Under the pieces are notes generated by a model that was not told the origin of the DNA, did not search any database, and saw only the letters and a program-made list of their open reading frames with translations. The translations under genes were made by a program, and so were the position numbers. 38,776 nucleotides of DNA. Origin: Myxococcales bacterium (GTDB lineage: Bacteria > Myxococcota_A > Polyangia > Haliangiales > Haliangiaceae). The DNA lies in assembly GCA_011526095.1 (NCBI GenBank), contig WYBA01000441.1:1-38776 (forward strand), written 5' to 3'. Numbering within the stretch: position 1 is the first letter of the stretch; every line of letters starts with the position of its first letter. Positions 1-7,829 of the stretch are shown piece by piece.

Positions 1-1229
1 CGCTCGGCGCGCCCGGCGGCGACGCCGCGCTGTCCCCGGCCGGCGACCGCGTCGCCGTGACCGCGGGCGACGCGGTGATCGTGCACGCGCTCGCCGACGG
101 CGCGCCGCTCGCCCGGCTCGACGCCGGCGCCGGCGCGCTCCGCGTCCGGTGGTCCGACGCCGTGCTCGCCGCGCGCCAGGGCGGCGAGGTCGCGATCCGG
201 TGCTGGGACGCGCGCACGCTCGCGCCGCTCGGCGTGGTCGGCGCGGGCTGCCCCGAGCACGCGGTCGTCGGCGACCGGCTGCTCACCTACGGCTACGCCC
301 GGCTCGACGTCCACGCGCTCGGCGACGGCGCGCCGCGCCTCGTCGCCTCGCGCCCGACGGACTACCGCGACGCGCACGTCGCGTCTCCGGACCGCGCGCT
401 GCTGTTCGTCGCCGCCATGAAGGATCGCCCGGCCGAGCTCGTCCGCCTCGCCGACGGCGAGACCGTGGCGACGTGCGCAGGCGCGACGGCCGCGGCGTTC
501 GCGCCCGACGGCGCGCGGGTCGCGACGTGCCACCCGGACGGCGTCGTGATCCGCACGGTGCCGGAGCTGCGCGAGGTCGCGCGCCTGCCGGCGGGCGCCG
601 TGATCCGCGTCGTGTGGTCGGCGCGCGGCGACGCGCTCGCGTTCGCCGACGCGGCCGACACGCTCGTGCTCGCCGATCGCGACGGCCACGAGCGCGTGCG
701 CCGCGGCCGCGACGCCGACGGCAACCTGCGCACCGGGTACGCGTGGCCGGTGTTCACCGAGGACGGCGCGCGGCTCGTCGTGCGCGCCACCGGCCGCCCG
801 CTGCTCGTGCTGGCCACCGCCGACGGCGCCGAGGTGGCGCGGCTCGGCGGCCACGCGGTCGATCACGTCGGCCAGCTCGTCGTCCCGGGCGGCCGGCGGA
901 TCGCCACGCACGCCACCGTCAGCCCGAGCCAGGACCTGGTGATCAAGCTGTGGACGCCCGACGGCGCGCCGATCGCGACGTGCGCCGGCCACGTCGGCAC
1001 GTCGTGGTGGCACGTCGTGGCGTCGCCGCGCGGCGGCTGGCTGTGCTCGGTCAGCCAGGGCGACCCGCGGCCACGGCTGTGGCGCAGCGACGACGGCGCG
1101 CCCGGCGGCGCGCTGCCCGGCCACGCCGGCCTGGTCCGCGCCACGGTGTTCACGTCCGACGACGACGCGGTCGTGACGCTCGACGACGCCGGCACGCTCG
1201 CGGCGTGGGACGTCGCGCCCGCGTCGTGA
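1..1229 (+). CDS. WD40-like repeat protein, 5' end cut by window edge
   Basis: The frame is open from base 3 with no stop, and its first codons (LSPAGDRVAV) already look like a beta-propeller blade strand. The start therefore lies outside the window and the GTG at 57 is probably internal. About 409 residues are visible. Degenerate WD40-like blades repeat roughly every 40 residues, with motifs such as AFAPDGARVAT, VFTEDGARLVV, LVIKLWTPDG, PRLWRSDDG and the terminal LAAWDV. No catalytic motif is visible. WD40 propellers are usually protein-protein scaffolds; in Myxococcota they are often the C-terminal part of Ser/Thr kinases or NACHT-type proteins, but the N-terminal domain cannot be seen here. 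The gene ends at 1229 and the convergent next gene's stop begins at 1230, so there is no spacer. The family assignment is fairly sure; the function is unknown. Confidence 0.85.
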   Translation, partial: LGAPGGDAALSPAGDRVAVTAGDAVIVHALADGAPLARLDAGAGALRVRWSDAVLAARQGGEVAIRCWDARTLAPLGVVGAGCPEHAVVGDRLLTYGYARLDVHALGDGAPRLVASRPTDYRDAHVASPDRALLFVAAMKDRPAELVRLADGETVATCAGATAAAFAPDGARVATCHPDGVVIRTVPELREVARLPAGAVIRVVWSARGDALAFADAADTLVLADRDGHERVRRGRDADGNLRTGYAWPVFTEDGARLVVRATGRPLLVLATADGAEVARLGGHAVDHVGQLVVPGGRRIATHATVSPSQDLVIKLWTPDGAPIATCAGHVGTSWWHVVASPRGGWLCSVSQGDPRPRLWRSDDGAPGGALPGHAGLVRATVFTSDDDAVVTLDDAGTLAAWDVAPAS

Positions 1230-1856
1230 TCAGTCGCCGTCGCCGCGGTAGACGTCGTCGACCCACGCCTCGTACCAGCCGAGGAACGTGCGGCGCCGAC
1301 CGCGGTTCCACGGCGCGAGCATGACGTCGTACCAGGCGGTGTAGTCGGACGGCTCGCTGCCGCGCAGCGCGTACGGCGCGCCGTCGGCGTCGACGAGCTC
1401 GGGCGTGACCGGCAGCCAGCCCGGCGGCACGGCGACGTAGCTCCACATGTGGCCGCGCTCGGGGCCGCTGAGCACCAGGCCGGTGTAGTACTCGCAGCCG
1501 TCGTACTGCAGCGGCAGGACGCCCGGCGCGCGGAAGTCGATCCAGTCGGCGCAGCTCGCGGGCGGCTCGAACGGATCGGCGAGCCCCCACACGCCGTCGC
1601 GGCGCTCGGCGATCGCGTCCGCGAGGCCGAGCAGGCCGTAGCTCGGCCCGGCGCCGCCGTCGGCGATCTCCAGGACGAACCGCCGGTAGTCCTCCGGCAG
1701 CGTCACGCCGTGGGCGAGCTCGAACGCCGTGACCGCGGCCTCGCTGGCCGGCGGCTTCAGCTCGTACGACACCTCGGCCCAGTTGGCGGAGCTGGCGGCG
1801 GGCAGCGCGGCGAGGCGCGTCCGCAGCGTGGCGAGGCGCTGGTCGAGCGAGGTCAC
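1230..1856 (-). CDS. SMI1/KNR4 (SUKH) family protein
   Basis: A soluble protein of about 208 residues. The central motif LPEDYRRFVLEIADGG, followed by a Gly/Leu-rich strand (YGLLGL) and Trp-rich C-terminal segments, is typical of the SMI1/KNR4 (SUKH) fold. Bacterial members are often immunity proteins against nuclease or polymorphic toxins, but many are orphan regulators. No toxin gene is adjacent. The GTG start at 1856 overlaps the stop of the upstream ppnP-like gene as GTGA, suggesting translational coupling; an in-frame ATG at 1871 is the alternative. The fold call rests on pattern recognition and the role is open. Confidence 0.8.
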   Translation of the reverse strand: MTSLDQRLATLRTRLAALPAASSANWAEVSYELKPPASEAAVTAFELAHGVTLPEDYRRFVLEIADGGAGPSYGLLGLADAIAERRDGVWGLADPFEPPASCADWIDFRAPGVLPLQYDGCEYYTGLVLSGPERGHMWSYVAVPPGWLPVTPELVDADGAPYALRGSEPSDYTAWYDVMLAPWNRGRRRTFLGWYEAWVDDVYRGDGD

Positions 1857-2191
1857 GGCAGGAACGAGCATACGTACTCGGCGAGGCCGGCGTCGACCAC
1901 GATGTCGAAGCCGGAGCGCGCCGGGACGTCGAACGCCTCGCCGGCGGTGACCTCGCGCCACGCGGCGTCGCCGTCGAGCTTGACGCGACAGCGGCCGGCG
2001 ATGATCTCCATCCGCTCGGCCGCGTCGGTGCCGAAGTGGAAGCTGCCGGGGTAGATGAGGCCGAGCGTCTTCTTCGCGCCGTCGGCCAGGCGGATCGTGT
2101 GGCTGACGACCTTGCCATCGAAGTAGACGTTGGCCTTGGCGACGGCGGTCACGCCGGGGAACTCGATCGTGGGCTGGGAGGGCTGCGTCAC
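1853..2191 (-). CDS. ppnP: Pyrimidine/purine nucleoside phosphorylase, PpnP-like
   Basis: A 112-residue single-domain cupin-fold protein. Recognisable family stretches are ANVYFDGKVVSHTIRLADG, TLGLIYPGSFHFGTDAAE and MEIIAGRCRVKLDG, ending EYVCSFLP. Known members of this family (formerly DUF1255) phosphorolyse a broad range of nucleosides to base and ribose 1-phosphate in the cytoplasm. The E. coli protein is about 94 residues; the extra residues here are an N-terminal extension. I chose the GTG at 2191 because the frame upstream is low-complexity and lacks family signal. A weak -10-like GATGCT (rc of 2198-2203) lies 6 bases before that GTG. The gene is first of two, overlapping the SMI1/KNR4 gene by 4 bases. 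Confidence 0.85.
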   Translation of the reverse strand: MTQPSQPTIEFPGVTAVAKANVYFDGKVVSHTIRLADGAKKTLGLIYPGSFHFGTDAAERMEIIAGRCRVKLDGDAAWREVTAGEAFDVPARSGFDIVVDAGLAEYVCSFLP

Positions 2192-2305
2192 GGCCGCAGC
2201 ATCGCAGAAGCCGCGCGCCGAGCGGGGTTCGTGACGCGAGCGCGGCGCGGGCACCGCGGCGCGACAAAGCCATGACGCGGCGGCGCCCGCCGCGGCGCCT
2301 GCCGT

Positions 2306-2311
2306 TACAGT
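2306..2311 (+). promoter_or_regulatory. TANNNT -10-like box, probable leaderless promoter
   Basis: TACAGT lies 8 bases before the ATG at 2320. There is no Shine-Dalgarno sequence between them and no consensus -35 hexamer upstream. Confidence 0.45.
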
Positions 2312-2319
2312 CCGCCCCG

Positions 2320-4128
2320 ATGCGGACGCTCTCCACCCTGCTCGCCGTCGCCGCCGCCGTCGCCGCCGCGTGCGGCCCCTGCCCCACCCCGACCGCGCCG
2401 ACCGTCGCGCCCGCGCCGGCCGCGCTCGATCTCGCGGGCGCGTGGCCCGCCGCGCAGCGCCAGCCGATCCTCGACGCGACCCAGGTCGTGACCCTCGCCC
2501 CGGACCTGTCCTCGCTCACCGCCGGCGAGCGCGCCGCGGTCGCGACGCTGCGCGAGGTCGGCGAGGTCTTCCAGGCGCTCTACGAGGACCAGCGCCACCC
2601 GCAGGCCGCCGCGGCGCGCGCCGCGCTCGCCGCCGCGACCGGCCCCGACGCCGACGACCTGCGCCGGCTGTACCGGCTGTTCCAGGGCCCGATCGCGACG
2701 ACCCTCGACAACGAGCGCGCGCCGTTCCTGCCGGTCGAGCCGGTGCAGCCGGGCAAGACGGTCTACCCGTGGGCGATCACGAAGGACGAGGTCGAGGCCT
2801 ACCTCGCCGCGCACCCCGAGGCGCGCGCGTCGCTGCTGGCGCCGCGCACGGTCGTGCGCCGCGCCACCGCCGCGGCGCTCGACGCCGACCTCGCCGCGCT
2901 CGATCGCCACCCGGTGCTCGACGCGCTCCACCCGGGGCTGCGCGCGCGCCTCGCCGCGCTGCGCGCCGCACCCGACGACGCGGCGCTCTACGCCGCCCCC
3001 TACGCGGTCGCCTACGCCGACGCGCTGGTCCGCGCCCACGACCTGCTGTCCACGGCCGCCGCGCAGGTCGAGCCCGACGACGCCGCGTTCGCCGGCTACC
3101 TGCGGCTGCGCGCGCGCGACCTCTTGACCGACGACTACGAGGCCGGCGACGCGGCGTGGGTGACGGCGACGTTCGGCCGGCTCAACGCGCAGATCGGCGC
3201 GTACGAGACCTACGACGACGAGCTGTACGCCACCAAGGCGTTCTTCGGGCTCAGCGTGCTGGTCCGGCGCCCCGCCGAGAGCGAGGCGCTCGCCGCCGCG
3301 CTCGCCGGGCTGCAGGCGTTCGAGGACGCGCTGCCGTACGCGCCGAAGAAGCGGGTGCGTGACCGCATCCCCGTCGGCGTCTACGACGTGATCGCGGACT
3401 ACGGCCAGGCGCGCGGCGGCAACACCGCCTCGATCCTCCCCAACGAGGCGTACATCACCCAGCGCCACGGCCGGACGATCCTGCTGCGCGGCAACATCAT
3501 GCGCGACCCCGGGCTGTTCACCGAGCGCGACCGGGTGTGGGAGGCGGCGGTCGCGCCGGCGCACCACGCCGACCTCACCTCGGACGGCTCGTTCTACCGC
3601 ACGCTGTGGCACGAGGTCGGCCACTACCTCGGCGTCGATACCACGCGCGACGGCCGCGCCCTCGACGCCGCGCTGCAGGACGCGGCCGGCCTGCTCGAGG
3701 AGCTCAAGGCCGACCTGGTGTCGCTGTTCGTGGCGCGCGCGCTGCACGCGCAGGGCTACTACGACGACGCCGGGCTGCGCAGCGTGTACGCCAGCGGCGT
3801 GCTGCGCGTGCTGCAGAACAACCGGCCGCGCCGCGACCAGCCGTACCAGACGATGCAGCTGATGCAGTGGAACCACTTCCTCGCGCGCGGCCTGCTCGCG
3901 TACGACGCCGCCTCCGGCGCGCTGACGATCGACCACGCCCGCTACCACGACGCGGTCGCGGCGATGCTCGCCGAGGTGCTGGAGGTCCAGGCCGCGGGCG
4001 ACAAGGCCGCGGCCGAGGCCTTCATCGCGCGGCTGACGACCTGGGACGACGCGGTCCACGGCGCGATCGCCGCGCGGATCCGCGGCGCGCAGCGCTACCG
4101 CTACACGCTGTTCGACTACGCGCCCTAG
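2320..4128 (+). CDS. M49 (dipeptidyl-peptidase III)-like zinc peptidase, lipoprotein
   Basis: A 602-residue protein. The start at 2320 gives a lipoprotein signal peptide (MRTLSTLLAVAAAVAAAC) with the lipid-accepting Cys at residue 18, so it is exported and membrane-anchored. H431-E-V-G-H435 followed 25 residues later by E460-E-L-K-A-D465 matches the paired zinc-site motifs of the M49/DPP III-like gluzincins (HExxGH or HExxH plus EExxAD/E). Classical DPP III has a six-residue HELLGH and about 50 residues to the second motif, so this belongs to the shorter, atypical branch. Members cleave peptides or, in divergent branches, are of unknown substrate. The upper half (about residues 25-400) is helical and Ala-rich. 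The gene is monocistronic between divergent ppnP and a convergent small gene. Confidence 0.8.
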   Translation: MRTLSTLLAVAAAVAAACGPCPTPTAPTVAPAPAALDLAGAWPAAQRQPILDATQVVTLAPDLSSLTAGERAAVATLREVGEVFQALYEDQRHPQAAAARAALAAATGPDADDLRRLYRLFQGPIATTLDNERAPFLPVEPVQPGKTVYPWAITKDEVEAYLAAHPEARASLLAPRTVVRRATAAALDADLAALDRHPVLDALHPGLRARLAALRAAPDDAALYAAPYAVAYADALVRAHDLLSTAAAQVEPDDAAFAGYLRLRARDLLTDDYEAGDAAWVTATFGRLNAQIGAYETYDDELYATKAFFGLSVLVRRPAESEALAAALAGLQAFEDALPYAPKKRVRDRIPVGVYDVIADYGQARGGNTASILPNEAYITQRHGRTILLRGNIMRDPGLFTERDRVWEAAVAPAHHADLTSDGSFYRTLWHEVGHYLGVDTTRDGRALDAALQDAAGLLEELKADLVSLFVARALHAQGYYDDAGLRSVYASGVLRVLQNNRPRRDQPYQTMQLMQWNHFLARGLLAYDAASGALTIDHARYHDAVAAMLAEVLEVQAAGDKAAAEAFIARLTTWDDAVHGAIAARIRGAQRYRYTLFDYAP

Positions 4129-4133
4129 CCTGC

Positions 4134-4409
4134 TCAGCCCCGCGCGCGCCTGCGCACCAGGACGTCGCCGACGATCAGCAGCGGCGCGGCGATCGCGGTC
4201 AGCGTCCGTACCGTCCGCGCCGTGTCGAGCGTCTCCTTGGCGCCGGCGATCGTGTCGAGCGCGCCGGGGGACAGGCCATCCTCCTCGATCTGCTGCTTGC
4301 CCTTCTCGATCGCCCGCTCGTTGACCCCGATCGTGCGGAACTGGACGACGCCGAACACGCCGAGCGCCAGGACCCCCAGGACGATCATCACGATGCCCAG
4401 GGCCTTCAT
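4134..4409 (-). CDS. Small two-helix membrane protein, DUF3185-like
   Basis: A 91-residue protein with a hydrophobic helix at residues about 3-22 (ALGIVMIVLGVLALGVFGVV), a polar middle (ERAIEKGKQQIEEDG) and a second hydrophobic segment near 69-85 before a basic tail (RRRARG). The layout resembles the small bacterial DUF3185-type inner-membrane proteins, but I am not sure of the family. The ATG at 4409 is supported by an AGGTGG Shine-Dalgarno sequence about 6 bases upstream. It lies 5 bases from the convergent M49-like gene, and downstream of the AgmX-domain gene on the same strand with a spacer of 107 bases. The function is unknown. Confidence 0.8.
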   Translation of the reverse strand: MKALGIVMIVLGVLALGVFGVVQFRTIGVNERAIEKGKQQIEEDGLSPGALDTIAGAKETLDTARTVRTLTAIAAPLLIVGDVLVRRRARG

Positions 4410-4516
4410 CGAACCACCTGCCGGATCTGCTGCATGCCCCGTAGTGCGGGGCCGGGGTCGAGTGTGACCTGTCGGAGCGCCGATCTCGCCTGACGGACGA
4501 CGGAGCGAGCCCGGGG

Positions 4517-5893
4517 TCAGCCGCCGGTCCGGCGGAAGATGAACGGATAGCTCACCTGGACGCTGCCGCCGCCCCTGGGCTTGGGGAACTCGATCGCGCG
4601 GATGACGCCGGCGACGCACGCGGCGACCTCGGGGTCGACGCCCGTGGCGTTCGAGCTGCCGACCTGGCCCGAGGGCTCGATCAGGAAGGTCGCGGTGACG
4701 GTGCCCTCGAGCGTCGGGCGGACGAGCAGCTGCTGTTCGTAGCAGTACGAGATCTTCGGCAGATTCCGCTTGATGTAGCGACGGATGATCGCCTTGTCGA
4801 GATCGCCGTTCGCCGTCGGGTTGCCGATGCGGACGGACGGGTTCGCGCCGCCGCCGCCACGGCCGACGCCGACGCCGACGCCGTAGCCCGAGCCCGTGCC
4901 ACTGCCGAGGCCGATCGTCCCGTCGCTCCCCGTACCGATCGTGCCCCAGCCGAGGTCGCACGCGTCGCTCGGCAGGTCGAGCAACGCGATCTCGTCGACG
5001 CCCGCGACCGTCAGCGCCGCGATCGCGCCGAGCAGGTCGCCCGCGGTCGCACCATCGTCCAGCGACAGCGCCGCCGCGGTGTGCGCCTCGGGCGACGGAT
5101 CGACGACGCCATCGAGCGCCGCCTTCAGCCCGTCGAACGCGACCGTGCCGGTCGCCTGGCCGGCGCCGTCCTCGTCCCCTTCGACTTGATAGGCGGCGCG
5201 GCCGGCGCCGACCTGGACCGTGAAGTCTTCGGGGGCGAACGTGCCGCCGTGGAGCGTGAGCCGCATGGCGCCGCCCCGCGCCGGGTCGTTGCCTCGCGCG
5301 GCGATCGCCGTCGGGGCGCCGAGCACGCCGATCACGGCGAGGGCCGCGCCCGCCGGCGCGGCCGGGTCCGCGACCAGCACGACGGGCGCGTCGTCACGGT
5401 ACTTGTACGCGCGCGCCACGCACGGCCCGTCCGCGCGACCGAACCCGAAGCCGCCCTGCATCTCGCCGACCTCGTCGCCGTGGAGCACGTCGTAGACCTC
5501 GTCACCGGACCCGCCGCCCGCCGCGCCGCTCTCGCCGGCGCCCGCGGGCGGGTCCTCGCTCGGCGTGTCGTCGGCGTCGGCGATCGGCGGCGGCGCGGTG
5601 AGCGCCGCGACCTCGTCGAGCGAGACCTCGGCGCCGACGACCGAGGCCAGATCGATCTCGGCGTCGTCGCGCGGCGGGCCCAGCTCGCCGTGGAAGATCC
5701 GCCCGTCGGCGGCGAGGCGCACGAACGCGCGTGCCTGGCTCAGCCCGCCCAGCTGCCCGTCGGGGACGACGGGGACAGGCGCGGGCGCCTCGCCGCCCGG
5801 GGCAACCGCGGGGCCGGCGCCACGGGACGGCCCGCCACAGGCGACGGCGAGCGAGACGGCGGCGGTGACGACGACGACGCGCGAGGGGCTCAT
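4517..5893 (-). CDS. Lipoprotein with AgmX/PglI-type (TonB-like) C-terminal domain
   Basis: A 458-residue protein. Residues 1-19 form a lipoprotein signal peptide (SLAVAC, Cys19). The middle is acidic, Gly/Pro-rich and probably flexible. The last about 105 residues (from RIGNPTANGDLDKAIIRRYI through ISYCYEQQL, GTVTATFLIEPSGQV and AIEFPKPRGGGSVQVSYPF) are the AgmX/PglI C-terminal domain, a TonB-C-like fold characteristic of Myxococcota. Family members were first linked to adventurous gliding motility, but most are unstudied; envelope location is the safe inference. A Gly-rich spacer (GLGSGTGSGYGVGVGVGRGG) precedes the domain. A TAGCAT box 6 bases before the ATG suggests its own promoter overlapping the stop codon of the upstream gene. 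Confidence 0.85.
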   Translation of the reverse strand: MSPSRVVVVTAAVSLAVACGGPSRGAGPAVAPGGEAPAPVPVVPDGQLGGLSQARAFVRLAADGRIFHGELGPPRDDAEIDLASVVGAEVSLDEVAALTAPPPIADADDTPSEDPPAGAGESGAAGGGSGDEVYDVLHGDEVGEMQGGFGFGRADGPCVARAYKYRDDAPVVLVADPAAPAGAALAVIGVLGAPTAIAARGNDPARGGAMRLTLHGGTFAPEDFTVQVGAGRAAYQVEGDEDGAGQATGTVAFDGLKAALDGVVDPSPEAHTAAALSLDDGATAGDLLGAIAALTVAGVDEIALLDLPSDACDLGWGTIGTGSDGTIGLGSGTGSGYGVGVGVGRGGGGANPSVRIGNPTANGDLDKAIIRRYIKRNLPKISYCYEQQLLVRPTLEGTVTATFLIEPSGQVGSSNATGVDPEVAACVAGVIRAIEFPKPRGGGSVQVSYPFIFRRTGG

Positions 5894-5899
5894 CCCGTG

Positions 5900-5905
5900 A
5901 TGCTA
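5900..5905 (-). promoter_or_regulatory. TANNNT -10-like box, probable leaderless promoter
   Basis: On the minus strand TAGCAT lies 6 bases before the ATG at 5893 and overlaps the TAG stop of the gene at 5903-6955. The same hexamer at the same spacing precedes the gene at 25837. Confidence 0.45.
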
Positions 5906-6955
5906 CGCCGGCAGCCCGAGCTGGCGCCACGCGACCATGCCGCCGGCGAGGTTCGCCACCCGCGCGACGCCGGCCTTGTCGAGGATCGCCGCGCCCATGG
6001 CGGACCGCTTGCCGCTCTGGCACACGACGACCACGGGCCGGTCGGTCGGCACCTCGGCGGCGCGCGCGCGCAGCTCGTCGAGCGGAACGAGCTGCGCGCC
6101 GTCGAGGTGGCCGAGCTCGCCGTCGTACTCGGCGGCCGAGCGCACGTCGAGGACGTGGACCTCGGCGCGGTGCTGCGCGACCCACTCGGGCGCGATCTCG
6201 GGCACGCCGGCGTAGGTCATCACCACCGGGCCCCACGTCGGCGTCGCCGGCGCCTTGCCGTCCTCGGGCGCGCCGGCGCGCAGGTTGGCGGGCACCGCGA
6301 CCGCCATCTGCTTGGGGTGCGGCAGCCCGAGGTTGCGCATGTAGCCGACGAAGTCCTCCTCGCGCGCCGCGCCGCCGATCCGCGGGTTGTGGCGGCGCTC
6401 CTCGCCGATCGTGCTCGACGTCCGGCCCTGGTAGTCGTGGCCGGGGTAGACGACGCACGCGTCGGGCAGCGTGAACAGCTGCTCGCGGATCGAGTGGAAC
6501 AGCCGCGCCGCGTCCCCTTGCTGGAAGTCGGTGCGGCCGGCGCCGCGCACCAGCAGCGCGTCGCCGGTGAACACGCGCAGGTGATCCGCCGAGACGAACG
6601 CCAGGCACCCGTCGGTGTGGCCGGGCGTCGCGCGCACCTCGAGCGCCTCGTCGCCGAACCGCACGACGTCGCCGTGCGCCAGCGGCAGGTCGACGCCGGT
6701 CGCGCCGTACGCCGGCGACAGCCCGATGCGCGAGCCGAACGCGCGCTGCATCAGCCACGCGCCGGTGACGTGGTCGGCGTGGCAGTGGGTGTCGAGCGTC
6801 GCGACCAGCGTCAGCCCGAGCTCGCGGATCAGCGCGGCGTCGCGCGCGTGCTGCTCGAACACCGGATCGATCAGCACCGCCTGGCGCGTGCGCTCGCACG
6901 CCAGCAGGTACGTGAACGTGCTCGAGACCGCGTCGAAGAGCTGGCGGACGATCAT
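5903..6955 (-). CDS. ETHE1-like persulfide dioxygenase fused to a rhodanese domain
   Basis: A 350-residue two-domain protein. Residues 1 to about 235 are a metallo-beta-lactamase fold of the ETHE1/sulfur dioxygenase type. By comparison with human ETHE1 the iron ligands should be H57 (in THCHADH, 56-62), H113 (TPGHTDG) and D132 (FTGD); the substrate-side signature GRTDFQ (140-145) and the PGHDY motif (H173) are also present. Residues about 258-350 are a rhodanese domain with catalytic C312 in CQSGKRS. ETHE1 oxidises glutathione persulfide to sulfite; rhodanese transfers sulfane sulfur, so the fusion would couple persulfide formation and oxidation in the cytoplasm. The ATG is preceded by GGGAGG (Shine-Dalgarno) and, farther up, by a TACCGT box. 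Confidence 0.92.
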   Translation of the reverse strand: MIVRQLFDAVSSTFTYLLACERTRQAVLIDPVFEQHARDAALIRELGLTLVATLDTHCHADHVTGAWLMQRAFGSRIGLSPAYGATGVDLPLAHGDVVRFGDEALEVRATPGHTDGCLAFVSADHLRVFTGDALLVRGAGRTDFQQGDAARLFHSIREQLFTLPDACVVYPGHDYQGRTSSTIGEERRHNPRIGGAAREEDFVGYMRNLGLPHPKQMAVAVPANLRAGAPEDGKAPATPTWGPVVMTYAGVPEIAPEWVAQHRAEVHVLDVRSAAEYDGELGHLDGAQLVPLDELRARAAEVPTDRPVVVVCQSGKRSAMGAAILDKAGVARVANLAGGMVAWRQLGLPA

Positions 6956-6960
6956 GGCTT

Positions 6961-6988
6961 CCTCCCGGGGACGATCGCGGCGACGGTA
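6961..6988 (-). promoter_or_regulatory. Shine-Dalgarno plus upstream TACCGT box of the ETHE1-rhodanese gene
   Basis: Minus-strand GGGAGG (reverse complement of 6961-6966) sits 5 bases before the ATG at 6955. A TACCGT box (reverse complement of 6983-6988) lies 27 bases before the ATG. This is the leadered arrangement, unlike the genes whose TANNNT box directly abuts the start. Confidence 0.4.
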
Positions 6989-7019
6989 CCCACCGCGCGC
7001 GCGCCGGGCAAGCCGCCGG

Positions 7020-7769
7020 CTACGGCGTGATCTCGACCAGCTTGTCGCCGGCCAGCCGCCACGCGCGCGTGCCGACGCGCTCGCACTGGCCGCTGTAGGT
7101 GATCTCGAGCCGCTTGCCCGGGCCGTCGTCGACGAACCGGTAGCTGCCCTGACAGGTGACCGCGTCGGCCGGGTCGTCGACCGCCGCGGAGTTGTCGGTG
7201 ATCAGCACCAGGCCGTCCGCCGGGACCGCGCTCGCGACGCCGTCGGCGCGGACCCGCATCACGACCAGCGAGCCGTCCTCGTAGCCGTGGTGCGCCCAGT
7301 TCGCCTCGAACACCAGCTCGTCCGTGCCGTCGCCGTCGAGGTCGAGCGCCTGGTAGTTGTAGCTGCCGCCGCGATCGAGCGCGGCCGGCGGCAGGTCGTC
7401 GGCGCCGTCGACCCACCGGGTCTCGCCCGAAGGGGTGACGAGCGCGCTCCACATCCCGACGTTCCAGTCGGCGGCCTCGCCGCCGTCCCACGTCCCGTCC
7501 ACGTACCACAGCGTCTCGCCGTCGACCCGCAGCGCGACGCACTCGGCGCGCAGGCCGGCGGTGGACGGCTTGTTCCACGCGCGCGCCGCCGCGGCGAGCA
7601 GCTCGTCCCCGGACGGGCACGGCGCGGCCACGGTCACGGCCACCGGATCGGCGCCGGGCTGGTTCGACACCGGGCCGGCGCCCGACGACGACGTGGCGGC
7701 CGGGCCGCACGCGGCGGCCAGGATCAGGGACGACAGCAGGGACGCGACGGCGCAGGTGCGGTGGATCAT
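7020..7769 (-). CDS. Lipoprotein with FG-GAP/VCBS-like DxDxDG motif
   Basis: A 249-residue protein starting at the ATG at 7769, which gives a clean lipoprotein signal (MIHRTCAVASLLSSLILAAAC) and has GAGGAAG 4 bases upstream; the ATG at 7799 would add ten residues with no signal character. The mature part carries ALDLDGDGTDELVFEANW, a DxDxDG calcium-type loop typical of FG-GAP/VCBS blades, and a C-terminal half with Cys pairs (TCQGSYRF, YSGQCERV). Proteins of this kind are surface-exposed in myxobacteria, mostly without assigned function. It is preceded on the same strand by a dehydrogenase gene 60 bases upstream and followed 64 bases downstream by the ETHE1 fusion. No enzyme motif is visible. 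Confidence 0.85.
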   Translation of the reverse strand: MIHRTCAVASLLSSLILAAACGPAATSSSGAGPVSNQPGADPVAVTVAAPCPSGDELLAAAARAWNKPSTAGLRAECVALRVDGETLWYVDGTWDGGEAADWNVGMWSALVTPSGETRWVDGADDLPPAALDRGGSYNYQALDLDGDGTDELVFEANWAHHGYEDGSLVVMRVRADGVASAVPADGLVLITDNSAAVDDPADAVTCQGSYRFVDDGPGKRLEITYSGQCERVGTRAWRLAGDKLVEITP

Positions 7770-7829
7770 GCGGCTTCCTCGAGTGGCGACATACACCACA
7801 ACGCGCGGCGCCGCGCGGTCATTGCCGCC

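Noticed and set aside
1230..2191. Toxin-immunity pair (SMI1/KNR4 protein with neighbour)
   Set aside because: The coupled neighbour is a PpnP-type metabolic enzyme and no toxin domain is adjacent, so an immunity role is not supported.
2305..4059. Minus-strand open frame of over 580 codons antisense to the M49-like gene
   Set aside because: Its composition is Arg/Val/Gly/Glu-heavy with no motif; the plus strand has a signal peptide, zinc motifs and normal composition. Long antisense frames are expected at this GC content.
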